From Symsagittifera roscoffensis (taxonomy: Eukaryota; Xenacoelomorpha; Acoela; Convolutidae), in assembly GCF_963678635.1 (NCBI RefSeq), contig NC_087069.1:44284688-44348687 (forward strand): DNA of 64,000 bases, given 5' to 3'. Within the stretch, counting starts at the first letter, position 1. Each line of letters opens with the position of its first letter. The notes beneath the pieces were generated by a model. It had not been told where the DNA came from. It made no database searches and worked only from the letters and a program-made list of their open reading frames with translations. Shown here piece after piece: positions 37,693 to 48,362 of the stretch. Made by a program: the position numbers and the translations under genes.

Positions 37693-38341
37693 CTGCAGTG
37701 GCAATTATGATGATAGTGATGTTGTTCATCGGCCCGCAAATACTGAATGTCTTATAGTGAGTGTCTAAGCTGTTGCTTCCAGGATAATCGATTATATGGA
37801 CCGTGCTCGTTATTTTCTCAAGTGAAGGTTTTTTGGTGTGTGTCTTGATTCCACATGGAAGATTGAAATTCCACATTTTGTTTATGAAGGTCGTTTTTCC
37901 AGAGTTTTCAGGTCCAACAATTCCTATGAAAGTTGCGTTTGCTGTCATATCTCGAATTTTATGAACTTCTGTGATCATCAGTATTCGTTTTTCTACCAAT
38001 TGCAGCGATTCTTCCTGGCATTTTTCAAAAACAGGTCCACGGAAATTGAAAGCCTCCGGCGTGCCACCCGACAATAAGATAATTGCTTGTTCATAGTTGT
38101 ACACATCATAGTCGTTCATTAAATTGTTTGCTGCAATTTGCCGAGCCTCTTCTTCTTCCGTAGAAATTGAAGTTGAATTTAAGTTTTCGGCAAGAAAAGT
38201 GACAATAGTTGCATAATTTAAGTCGTTTATTTCTTTTTTATTCCATCTTGATCCAATCTCATAAGCAGCTGCAAGTCCAAGGCTTAAGTCGATTGTCGTT
38301 CCTCTCGTTGTAATAGCCCACAAAAATGAAAACGACAACGA
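37693..38341 (-). CDS. Lipase-GTPase gene, exon 2: P-loop half of the GTPase domain
   Basis: The exon starts at an AG acceptor preceded by a pyrimidine tract (CTACTCTTTTGCAG, phase 0). It ends ACTGCAG at a GTTTAGTA donor (phase 1). About 216 codons are open throughout. The first 125 residues are mostly helical and acidic (a TEEEEARQIAANNLM stretch). The G domain follows with IGIVGPENSGKTTF (Walker A/G1) and VHIIDYPGSNSLD (G3, DxxG), then ICGPMNNITIIIIA. G4 is not here, which points to a downstream exon; 13867-14294 supplies it in the matching phase. The upstream phase matches the lipase exon. GTPases of this general P-loop type include immune-associated and stress GTPases, but I cannot place it in a family. 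Confidence 0.75.
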
Positions 38342-40785
38342 CTGCAAAAGAGTAGCGTATTCATTTGGAAAAACGGTCAGGGTAGAATTGGTCTGGAGTT
38401 TTTTTTGTTTTCAGGAGAGAACGCAAAAAGAGCCAAAAATCAAAACAATGACGAGAAGGGCGTGTTGGGGGGGGGGGTGTTGGTTATTGGATCTCAATTT
38501 GTTTCAAAAGGTGCCAGTATTATATGTCGCAGCAAACTAGTCGGTACGGTACCATTTGTGACCCCAATGTATTAGGATAGACTATCCATATCTAATCACA
38601 AGGGTCATATATGTTGTTTTAAGGACTAGGAGTTCCCATGTTTCAATTCCAATAAAGTAAAATAGGGATACTATTACGATAACGTATAACCCAAACGTTT
38701 TGCCAAGTTAGGATATAGAGTCTTAAATGTAATAAGATTTGGCTTATCATGTTTGTTTTACCATGATCTGAATCTTATAATTGTAAGATTTCGTCACAAG
38801 ATCAAAAGTTTTTAACAAAAATTTGGCGCGCGTTATCTAACTGTTCCTGATCTATGGTATTTATTGTGCTTCAAAGCAATTTTTAGGATCCGCTATTATT
38901 CCTGCCATGCGTCAGGGTGGATTGTTGAAAATGGTAAGTTGCTTCGATTTTTTAATATTATTTTTCAGATAAACAAGTCACATTTGCAACACCAGGTGAT
39001 TATTTCAATGGTAAAATCAAAAATTGTGAGCAAAATTGATATTTTCTTAAATAAGCGACCAGCTGGACGTAATTGGAGCAGAACTAACTCTGCCTTAGAT
39101 AATTCAGGTAAGAACTTCAAAATTTTTTTGATTGACTTCACTGCGTTCATAGTAACGTGAACAACTCACTTCTTCGGGAAACTCATGCGAATTGAAAGAC
39201 AACTACATTCGTTGAAGAAATTCAGTGAGCCTTTTTTGAGTTCTCCTTGTCTTAAAATAGGATTTAGCCTTCCGGTCTGCACCCCAAGTATTAAGATATG
39301 GATTATGATTTTCAAAAAAATACATTGTCGAGTTCATTCTGTAGGTTTCATATCGTAAGTTTTATTTGGTAACTTTAAGTCGCCCGCATTTGCCAATACA
39401 GCAATGTTTAAGATTCTATTCGGCAACGTAACAATCATGCGTATTAGGATATGCTAGTTTTCTTTATGGTAAATCAGATGAAAAGTTTCAGAGAACAAGT
39501 TAAACAATTTTCTGCAAAATATCAAAGAAATTTGCCACTTTTTGGATATCAGACATTATACTAAATGTCGCAGGTGGGGATGCAGATTACCATAAACAAA
39601 GTTTCGATGAAAAAAAAAACTGAAATATATGTTTGCTTAGTGCAATCGATGTTGCAAAATTTGGCAAAAACGAAAAAGTTTTGAAAATCTCTTGCACAAT
39701 TTTAGGAAAAAATCTTCAAGACAGGCAAAACTTGAGTTTTTGTAGTCTGAAAAAAGGATCTGTTTTCCCTCGGTTTTTTTGAAGTTTATGTAAAAAAACT
39801 TAATCAATGATATTTTTCTATTGTTGATTAACTTAAATAAAAATCGTTTACCTTCTTTCTCAATCAAACGCTTTGCATCACCGCTCTTTAAAATTGTACA
39901 ACGATGAATATAGAAAACCTTGATTTGTGTGTCTCGAAAAATTGCAGAGCGAACAAACACTTTTCTTTCCAGGGTATTTTTTAGATGCCAGCTTAACGAA
40001 TTAGCGTTTAAGCAAACAAGAATCATTTTAAGCAAACAGGAATCAAGTTTCCCAATCAGATTCATAATTAAAAAAGTTCCCCAATAATTTTTGTTCAACA
40101 TCTTTTTTCTATCATTCAACACTAATTTTTTATTCAACATCGTTTTATCACTCGTCTTTTTCTCCTAATTTGCTCGATATAACTAAGTTTCCTTAGTTGA
40201 ACTAAATATTCTGTCATATTTTTGAACATTTGTAACTGGACTTAATTTTGCTTCGAAACCATAGATGTTTGTTGACCGGAAGGCTGAAGCAGTCATGGAG
40301 ATCACCGAAGGGCCTAGTGACTTGCCTGAACTTTTAGGCAATTATGAAACTTTTAAACAATTTTAGACCTCTCCCTTATCACGAAAAGTGTCATGTGGTG
40401 TCGCAAATGCGACATTTTATCTGAAAAATAACTGGAAAAAACTTGAAATTTTCAATGAAACTTTACGTCTTAAATTTACCATCCTGAAGCATGGCAGATG
40501 CCCTGTAGGGATCTGAAACCTTGTTCTCAAACACATCGTATATCATAGATCAAGAAAAAAGTCTCGGGGAGAATTCAGGAAAAAAAACGTCAGAAAAAAG
40601 TCACTGACACACGTCTATATCGCACGCAAAAATTGGGTCTCTGGAACACGCGAATCCCAATTATTCTCTATAGTATAAAACCGAGCTTTACATCGTAATG
40701 ATATATCTCTATTAGAGCAAAAGGTTTGTCCTAAAAATATCTTTCTTTTTGGCTTAACCGTTTCTCGATTGCATACGCTACTTAC
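38342..40785 (-). other. Intron 1 of the lipase-GTPase gene (2.44 kb)
   Basis: Bounded by a strong GTAAGT donor (40785) and a TTTTGCAG acceptor. It contains a G10 run near 38467, exon-like pieces on the plus strand (38889-39110, see findings) and one 167-codon open frame on the minus strand (40140-39637). The latter includes FYIHRCTILKSGDAKRLIEKEG before a possible donor, but its phase does not fit the flanking exons. Confidence 0.55.
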
Positions 40786-42744
40786 TGTTTTCAAAAATGA
40801 AAGAAATTTTGTATCCTTAAAACGCAAAACAAGCTTTGAGCAAACTGCCCGCTCAATTTTGCTGCAGAGATCTTCTAATTTCTTATATGCATCTTCATCG
40901 CAAAGCACTTGTTCGGAAAGTCCAAAAATTAGTTCGATGTCTTCCGTTTCCAAGCATAAGTTTGCCAATTTTCGGACAATTCGAAGGAGGGGTTCGTCTT
41001 GCACATTAATTTGTTTTATTTGAGCCAGTGCAACGGCCCTTTGTATAGATTTTTTTATAAGCAGTGAAACGGATTCATCCTTTGCTACTTTTTTTGTGGG
41101 CATGCTTTCAGTGTTTCGAATTTGAGACTGCTTAATATCGTACTCACATTTACCAAAAAGCGTTGCTATTTCTATTTTGCAGCCAAATGGCGAGAAGTTT
41201 GGGTCAATTTGCAAACAGATTTGCTCGATTGCCACTCTATCTTCAAGGGCTCCCGGAAATTTTTTAACTTTGGAGTTTGATGAGCCAAAAGGAAAACTGA
41301 AATGAAATTGGCAATCTCGAAGAAGTAATGAAGATAATTGCTGCCCGTGAATACTTAATCGGAGTGTTTTGTGCTGCTCAATCATGCAAAGATCTGCGGT
41401 TGATATTTTGGGCAGAAAGTCAGTGATACCTTTGAGAGTTCGTGTTCCTGGCTCACCATCGTCGTTATATGTTGCAATGTCAAAACATTTTGATTTGAAC
41501 GAGCCCACAATTTCGAGAGTACGCTTGTAATAGCAAAGGCTGTGGTTTTGAAAGTCCTCCAGTTCTGTTTCTTGCCAAATGTTGAGGGCCTCTCGAATTT
41601 TACTTTGGAGTGCATGATCGTAAAAGTTCCAATTTTCGCCGTCAACCATCAGAAAATTACCCAGAGGAGCAAAACAATCCTTTTCGATATAATCCAAAAT
41701 TCCTTTTGACGCAGAAACTGCTGTTTTAATTTCTTCTTGTACGACTCCTAAAGTTGCGGCTAAACTAGCAACACTCAAGATAGTCTTGACGATGGGCTGC
41801 AACTTAGATAATACGTTGCTTACTTTTCTGACTAACTGTTCCGACTTTGGGCTTGATTTTGAAATTGCCTTCAATTCATCCTTGAAACCCAACAAACTTG
41901 GAACCGGGTCATTTTTGACAACAATGTGATACATTTCAGGCTTGGGTTCAATACTTGTAAGGTGTTCTCTGAAATCCAAATCGGCAAAAAATGGGGCCCC
42001 AAACGTTATGTTACAGGCATTTGAAAACAACATGTCTCCATGTCTTTTTCTTTGAATAACAAGCTCCGAGTAGATTATGGAGGATATTGCGCCACCCAGG
42101 GAATGTCCGCATATTACGATCGTTTTGTTTTGGATAAACTTGCTCGAAAGGAAGGTTTCAAGAGGGAATATTTCGGCCCTTTCAAGAAAACCGCAATGAA
42201 ACGAGCCCGGCAACGGGTTTCTTTCGGCTTCCTTGAGCCAAAATTTGAAATCTACAAGAACGTCTTCGAAATCCGCAGTTCCTCGAAAGACAACATATAC
42301 AGTATCGTCGTTTTCAGTTTCGGCAATTAAAAACCGACATTTGCCAAACTGGTTCTCAGTAAATGACTTGAACTTGTGATGCGGTAAATTCATTTCGAGG
42401 TACTCTTTTGCGTTTTCTTCATATGATGCCATGCTTAACACCAGAGCATGCTGGACTTTAACTTGATTTTGAGCAAGCCAATTTTGCAGATTGTTTTGTT
42501 GGGGGAAATTTTCATCTGATTGTTTTGCCGAGTTTTTTGTCTCCAATTGATAGCTCGACCCTGCTACAAGCTCATCTGAATCTTCAATAAAGACAACTTC
42601 CTTTGTTTCAATGTCTATCAAATGAGTAAACTCAAAGTTGCAACGGAAAATTGTCTGCAATTTTTCTTGCGTAACATTTTTGATAGCAATTAACAGAAAT
42701 TTTTCTTTAAAATGAATGGTAATTTTGCTGTTGGTTGCCGTCAT
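40786..42744 (-). CDS. Lipase-GTPase gene, exon 1: class-3 (fungal-type) lipase
   Basis: 653 codons from ATG 42744 to a strong donor ACA|GTAAGT at 40786/40785; read-through adds 56 unlikely residues. Residues 1-70 are a small beta-rich N-terminal part. Residues 95-290 are a Lipase_3 fold, with VVFRGTADFEDVLVDF (oxyanion/strand region), GHSLGG nucleophile elbow with Ser215, FGAP, and NDPVPSLL with Asp279. The likely catalytic His is His377 (NFYDHALQSKI), after an inserted hydrophobic helix (about 315-345). Residues 400-650 are unassigned and partly helical. No signal peptide or membrane anchor is seen, so it is probably intracellular and acts on acylglycerol or phospholipid esters. The splice phase fits the GTPase exon at 38341, implying a fused protein of about 1010 residues. 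The downstream fusion is inference. Confidence 0.85.
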
Positions 42745-43523
42745 TTTAAAACCAATTTTAGAAAGTGCAGATAAATCGACAAAATAATGAACATGAATTA
42801 ATTGAATGAAAACAATAGTAGTATTGTAACCCGCCGTGTTTCCTTAGGGGGGGTCTTTTCGACGGTAGGGATCTTTGGGGTCCTACCAAAAGTAGGGTCC
42901 AAAAGGACCCATCTTTTTTAAAGACCCCAAAGTACCCTGCCCGAATTAAAAAGACCCCTCTCTTAGGACACCCGACAGATAAAATACTTTGGTATTTATT
43001 TTCGCGCGGTGGTTAAATTTAATCCCTTCTAAACTTTCCCACCACTAAATAAGTATGGGTATATCCGGCTGCGGTTTTTTCGCTTATTTTTATCTAAAAG
43101 CTAATCCTTTTCGTTCATATAAATTTGAGTTTACATAAAGTACCATTCATATTTCCTTTTAAAAATTTTTGGTAATTATTGTTCGTTTCTCTTTCTTATT
43201 TTATTTTCAAACTTATTTCCAAGTCTCCCTTATTTTCGATTTGCACCATTTTGATTCTTTTAGCCTTACTATTAGCTTACTTTGGGAAACTAAATACGCA
43301 ATCCTTCGCTCCTGCTTCAAGGGTAAGTTGCAATTACCAGTCTCTTTTGCGCCGGTCTATTTAACTTAAAATAATGTTTGCTGAATGTTTTATATTTACA
43401 AATGTACAGCCGTAATTCCAAGTAACAAGGCAATTTAGCCGACATTTTCAAGTGAAAAACTTTATTGATCAATTTTATCAAGTTTTCTCCTTTTTTTCTG
43501 ACTAGAACGAACAGACGCTTCTG
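42745..43523. other. Intergenic region between the lipase gene and the virus-like cluster
   Basis: It contains a 115-bp foldback (42845-42960) and AT-rich sequence. It probably holds the lipase promoter (minus strand), but I see no clear core motif. No terminal inverted repeat of the virus-like cluster was found. Confidence 0.5.
42845..42960. repeat. Imperfect foldback (hairpin) near the lipase start
   Basis: The left arm GGGGTCTTTTCGACGGTAGGG...TTTGGGGTC pairs with the right arm GACCCCAAAG...CCCTGCCCG...AAAAGACCCC. Inner copies of TAGGGTCC/GGACCC also pair. It could be a tiny MITE or a folded regulatory element, and it lies 100 bp upstream of the lipase ATG. Confidence 0.7.
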
Positions 43524-43998
43524 TTAGAATGAATGGATTATTGATAGGCGGAGGGTCTCTTGAACTGCTAGCTGCGCTTTCTTCTTGAAGCTCTTCTCCG
43601 TATAGCTTTCTTGAAGAAAGCCCCAATCTGGGACCCAGAATTCCGGTGATTGCCAGCTTTCGCTGTTTTCGCTGCTATAAGTCGGGGTATTTGTCAACTG
43701 TGAGTTTGCCCACTCGCTTTCTTCCGCAATGGCCTCGAAGAACACATTTTCTTCTGTAGACCTGTGTCCAAAGGGCAATGTAGCTATCCCGTCGAATAGT
43801 AAGAACCGCTTACTATCGAAGGGTGAAAGGGCAATTCGGTTCTGCGCTATGGTTATGTTGGTATGGGCTTTCGATTTTAATGAGTAGTTGTATATACGAA
43901 GGTTTTTCCACTCAGTAATGTTTCCCTGAACCTCTGGTGTGTAAGTTGCTGCTGGGAGTGTTGTACTACTCCTTTTGCACTCCTTTTGCTAGTTGAAT
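43524..43998 (-). pseudogene. polB: Polinton-type PolB gene, exon 3 (C-terminal end), one frameshift
   Basis: The exon starts after the acceptor TTCTTCATTTAG. Its first two bases complete the codon left by exon 2. It reads KRSAKGV then LTHQRFRETLLSGKT, the thumb-terminal pattern of protein-primed PolB. Near 43895 the frame slips by one base. In the new frame it continues with RIALSPFDSKRF and TLPFGHRS, the conserved C-terminal signature of Polinton/adintovirus polymerases, then a variable acidic tail (SENSESW) to the stop at 43524. The signature on both sides of the break shows that both belong to one gene. Confidence 0.85.
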
Positions 43999-44503
43999 CT
44001 AAATGAAGAACAAAGATTAGCCCATAAACATATTTTAGCTTTGTAAGCCCATAAAAATTCGCAAGCCCAGTTCTAGTATTAATAACGAAAACGGTTCCCA
44101 AATTTGAATATTTTGAAGACTCAATACCTAATAACATTCCAATTTTTTCAATTCCAAAAAGTTTAAATATCTTAATTCATTCCAAATCATAAAAATTCCA
44201 AATCGTGTCATTATCAAAAAATCATTCCATGTCAAAATTTTAAATTTGTTCACGTCAAAAGTTACAAAAGTGCGTTTGTGGTGAGTATTTGTTTAAAACA
44301 TTTTAAATGATGAATGGTTCTTCATTTTAAGTTTTTAAATGAAGAATCAGAGCCTTTCAGGGCTAGTTATGTCTAATTAAATTGACAGGGATGAACAAAA
44401 ATTATTAATTTGGTCCCAACAAGATCCAAAACCCCAATGAAGGGAACCCTTAATGTAAAGAAATGGAGGGGGCTTGGAGAGGTGTTTTTTTTTCAATACT
44501 AAC
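43999..44503 (-). other. Intron 2 of the PolB gene (505 bp)
   Basis: Donor TATGCAG|GTTAGT (44504/44503) and acceptor TTCATTTAG (44000-43999) are in matching phase 1. Joining the flanking exons keeps the PolB family pattern unbroken. No open frame crosses the intron in the right phase. Confidence 0.85.
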
Positions 44504-47049
44504 CTGCATATTTCAACGAGTAGAGCTTTGGTTTCAACGCGATGAATTCTGCAATGATTTTTCCCGCCGCCTCGTCCTTAAATTTCAATACAACCTTCTT
44601 ATTCACATTGCTGAATAAGAAGTGATCGCTTGGGTAGTTGGAAAAATCGAAACTATCGGTCAGTTTTTGCAGATCTGCGTATACGTCTTTGGTTTTTATC
44701 GCATAAATAAACGAATCTGTGTCACTGTATAGCAGTTCAAGGTTCATGCTTGCTTTCATTTGCCGATAATGAAAGTAAAACATGAATCTTTTCGACAAAT
44801 CCAAAATACTGGCATCAATTATCATGGGTTTGTCCCACAAAATACTCGTTACAGCAAAACAAACAGTAGCAACTTCCTCGTCGATTATCTGGAAGCTTTT
44901 CATCGTGCTCAAAGCTGTTTTTTGAAGCAATTCTCTTTCATTTCTAATAGTTTCTAGTTTTATGCGTCCTAGTTTTGATTCCATAGTTTTACCGAATGCT
45001 GAATTTACGATGAGCTTGTAAAAGTTCTCTTCAAATTTGTTTCGCGCTGACATTCTCAATTGAGTGTTTAAATCGACAAAGGGCTCCATCCATCTACCTT
45101 GACGAAATTTTAAGACCTTAATCAATTTGGTAACTCTTAAGCCTAGTTCTATATAGAGTTTTAATGTAAGGTAGTGCAGAACGTAGCCTTCCTTTGGATC
45201 TAATGTTTGAACCAGTTTTGGTACCTTTGGTAGCGACGTGACCCCCATCTCCCCTAACATCTGTATTTGCTCGTTACTAAGTTTATCCGTGCCGATAACT
45301 TCACGTGAGGGGGCTAGCGGGTAGTCTGCAAAGTAATCTTGAAGTTCTTCAGGTATACTGAGATCCACTTCCAAAATGTATTCCCACTTATTGAGAAATC
45401 TTTGATGGGAAGGGGACAGTGTTTCATAATACCCCCGTAAAAATTGTTAGCGTCTATATTCAATAGATAGCTAGAGGGCTCTTCAGGATTGTAGTCTTCG
45501 AGGTATTTGTTGTTGGCTTTAAAAAAACGGCGTGCATATATCGATGACATCCCTCCCCGTATCATTTTTTGAACCATGTTCAAATGCTCCCTTTCAGAAA
45601 GTAACTTGAGGTCTGCATTGCAGACTTTTAAGAATGCATCGCCCGAGAGGTTACTAGCCGTGAAGTAGCATGCACAATCTAGTCCGTACGTTTCGTAACA
45701 AACTTCACGAAAGGCTTCGAATACTGAAGCGAGTAGTAGTACGTCCGTTGCTAGGTATACATCATGGTACTCGCCTAGTGATGCGCATTTCATTTCGGCG
45801 AAAATTTTAATGGCATGGTTGTACTGATTTTTCGAAACACTTATTTCCCCTCCCTGTAAAGTGTTGCTCCACATTTTTCTAGGTGGCAGTCGGGTTTCTC
45901 GAAACTTTTCAAAACTACTAAAGTATGAATACGCGTAGAAACCTTAGAAACCTAGTTTTCCGTTTTTGTTTTAGCAATGCTATCTGTTCTGATGAGTAAA
46001 CAAATTCTTCAAAGTCATTTTCCAGTAGGAAAAATTTTTCTTCCGGCAAGTATTCGACGAGTTTTGAAAGGGGGGACAGCATGAATTTATAGGAGTCTAT
46101 GAAACGTAGATTTTCATACACTTTTTTGAGTTTTCCGTTTTTATCGGTGTATGATTTGATAAAGACCGACATAGTGAGTGATATATACTTCTCCTCAGTG
46201 GAAGGGATCACTGAGTAAGTGTTTTCGGGGTTACTGTTTGAGAGCGCTTTTATAATGAAATGCAGATCATAGTTTGACAAGTTATGCGCTATTACGGGTA
46301 TATAGTTCGCCGTTTTTCGATTGATATTGCATTCGTTATGCGCCCACCCCAAGAACTTGTTGGTATAGTGACAGTGATCAAGTACAACTTGGTCATTGTC
46401 AGCAAATTCTGTTTCACATATCCAACAAGTGTGCGCTTCTTCACGCGTGCAACTTGGTGTGCCAGTGAACGTGTAATATTTTCGTTTTTCGAGGTATATT
46501 TGTTTCGCCAAAGATTCGAGCGAGGCGATCAATTCCTTCATAACATTTTCTCCTCTCTTCAGTTTAAACTTTAAAACTTCACGCTTCCCAATTTCAACAA
46601 CGGCCAGAGCGTAACCGCATGGTTGATGAATCTCTAGTGTTTGGGTGCTAGATTTTTCGGGGTCGGGTTGCGGTCCGTATACGGGTAGTAGTAGCGATTC
46701 GAGTTCAAAGTAAAAAACTCTCGGTACATACCAGTGGGCAGTTAAATTTTTGAAACGATGAGTGTCCTTTCCCGGTTTTGGCATAGTGATTACCACTCCC
46801 TCGTCTTGGTAGCACATTTCCTGGTGCCTTTGTAGTGTATCGATGGATGAACATGTATGGAAGCATTTGCGGCAAATTTGGTTTCGGTCTCGGTGTAGTT
46901 TTCCACGCACATATTCCACAACCCTCATCAAATCAGTGATCAGCACATAGTGATGAGTCTGTCCGTTGCTGAGTAGTAGTAGGTCAGCACATAGATCACT
47001 TGAGTATTTGCTGGACACTCTCAAAGGTAGCAATTCACCTTCTTTGTAC
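44504..47049 (-). pseudogene. polB: Polinton-type protein-primed DNA polymerase B, exon 2, two frameshifts
   Basis: A DNA-dependent DNA polymerase of the protein-primed family B, found in Polintons, adintoviruses and bidnaviruses. Order: a C-x2-C...H...C finger (about 46880); an Exo I-like FYFELES, where the usual D-x-E is E-x-E (about 46710); an endonuclease-VII-like zinc/HNH insert with CWIC and DHCHYTN...HNECN (46430-46310); Exo II HNLSNYDLHFI (about 46285); Exo III YLATDVLLL; Pol [11 protein letters not shown]; Pol [12 protein letters not shown]; Pol [10 protein letters not shown]. One-base frame breaks lie near 45940 (beside a 9-bp AGGTTTCTA duplication) and near 45405. All motifs survive, so inactivation is recent or the breaks are assembly errors. 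Exon 2 is bounded by AG at 47051-47050 and a GTTAGT donor. Confidence 0.92.
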
Positions 47050-47149
47050 CTAATGAAAACAAACAATTGAGTGCTCGGGTTTCTGGATGAACGTAATGTG
47101 TTATACCTGATTAAACAAATGTTTTGTCAAAAAAAAAATCAAGTCTCAC
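47050..47149 (-). other. Intron 1 of the PolB gene (100 bp)
   Basis: Donor TTCCG|GTGAGA and acceptor TTTTCATTAG. Splicing restores one continuous reading frame across the conserved NVF...YKEGELLPL region, which is contiguous in related polymerases. The apparent stop of the zinc-finger frame at 47146 lies inside this intron. Confidence 0.88.
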
Positions 47150-48207
47150 CGGAATACATTGACTTGACAGTTGTTAACTTGTTCAAATCGGTCAATATCA
47201 TATAGTCCCATTGGCATCTCGTACCAGCCTTCAATTTTCACATGTTCTTGGGAGAGCTTGTAATTTTTCAGTTTGTTTCGATGTTGGTAGCTTTGGGCAG
47301 CAGGATAAAGAGCAGTTGTGGTCTCTGAATATCGATCATGGTACGCGGCCACAAAGCAGTATAGAAAGCACTTCTGATCGTTTCTCAATTTAATGTTGGT
47401 GAAACTCTGTTTCACCGGTTTCAATGAATTGGGAAGGTCAATGTATGAGCCAGCACGGATAGGAGAAAATGCTGCAAAACTTACAGCCAGCTTTTCAATG
47501 CGCTCCACAACCCAACCGCTACCGTGAGAAGCGAACGTGTTGATGGCATTGACCATATGCTCAATCATTTCCAAATATGTCTCTTTCTCGATTCCATTGA
47601 AGAAGACATTGATCATCTTAGAATTTAGATATAACATTGTCTTCTCGTGGCGTAACTCCCCATCACCAGTTTCGTTTGTATCGCTCGAGAACTTTATCAT
47701 ACTCACGTCCACATGCAGTTGAAATTTACAGGGTCCTTCCTGCACTCTTTCGTCTATCAACGTATCAATTTCCTCTTTGTTTCGCATGATTACATTCATC
47801 AGATCCAATTCATCCTCCTTAACGCTCAACTCGTATCGTCTTAACTTTCCCCTAAACGCAGATTCAGTTGGAGCAGATGATGTTCCCACCTCATTTCCGG
47901 GAGTCCAAATGGGTAGTTGATGGTTTTTCGACATATGTTGCCGGAACTTCTCAACCGAGAGGAAGATTGTATGACAGTAGATACAAAGACTATCAGTTGA
48001 GACGTTGTGAGCTAGCTCGACATGCTCCCTAGCTTCTGCCAGCGAGCTGAAGGATTCTCGACATTCGTCACATTTAGTTGGTGGCGGCGGCGCTGCGAAT
48101 ATCTTATGGATATTTTGTTCATGTCGTCTCAAATTCCTTGGTGAACTAAAGACTTTCGAGCAGGTCGAACAAATGACTGGTGTCTGTTTTCCACTTGAGT
48201 TAGGCAT
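47150..48207 (-). CDS. polB: PolB gene, exon 1: N-terminal C2H2 zinc fingers and linker
   Basis: It starts at ATG 48207 and is open for 352 codons. Three C2H2-type fingers lie at about residues 13-34 (CSTCSKVF...H.....H), 46-67 (CDECRESF) and 75-96 (CIYCHTIF). A charged segment follows, then a domain seen upstream of many invertebrate PolB sequences: SYIDLPNSLK, KCFLYCFVAAYH and YDIDRFEQVNNCQVNVF. These last motifs, and the phase-matched 100-bp intron after them, indicate that this is the N-terminus of the polymerase and not a separate zinc-finger gene. This exon is intact. Confidence 0.85.
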
Positions 48208-48362
48208 TGTTGGTTCAAGATTGAGTGTTCAGGAAAGAAGAATTCTTTTCAAGAAATTTTTCAAGTTTTACCAAAGCTGATTTTGACAAAGCAAAAGCGA
48301 GAAGTGAAAAGTTTTTCAAAAACAAAATTTGGATCAAGACTCAATTAATTAAATTCAATTAC
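48208..48362. promoter_or_regulatory. Presumed PolB 5' region
   Basis: 155 bp of AT-rich sequence directly upstream of the PolB ATG, before repeat A starts. No clear TATA or initiator motif can be singled out. Confidence 0.3.

Noticed and set aside
39637-40140. 167-codon minus-strand frame in lipase-GTPase intron 1
   Set aside because: There is no recognisable domain. A possible donor at GAAG|GTAAAC is in phase 1 and cannot join the phase-0 exon that follows.
40615-40785. Read-through C-terminus of the lipase (56 residues)
   Set aside because: A consensus GTAAGT donor lies at its start, and the following residues do not resemble the rest of the protein.
47146-48207. Independent C2H2 transcription factor
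   Set aside because: The region after the fingers and the phase-matched 100-bp intron tie it to PolB.
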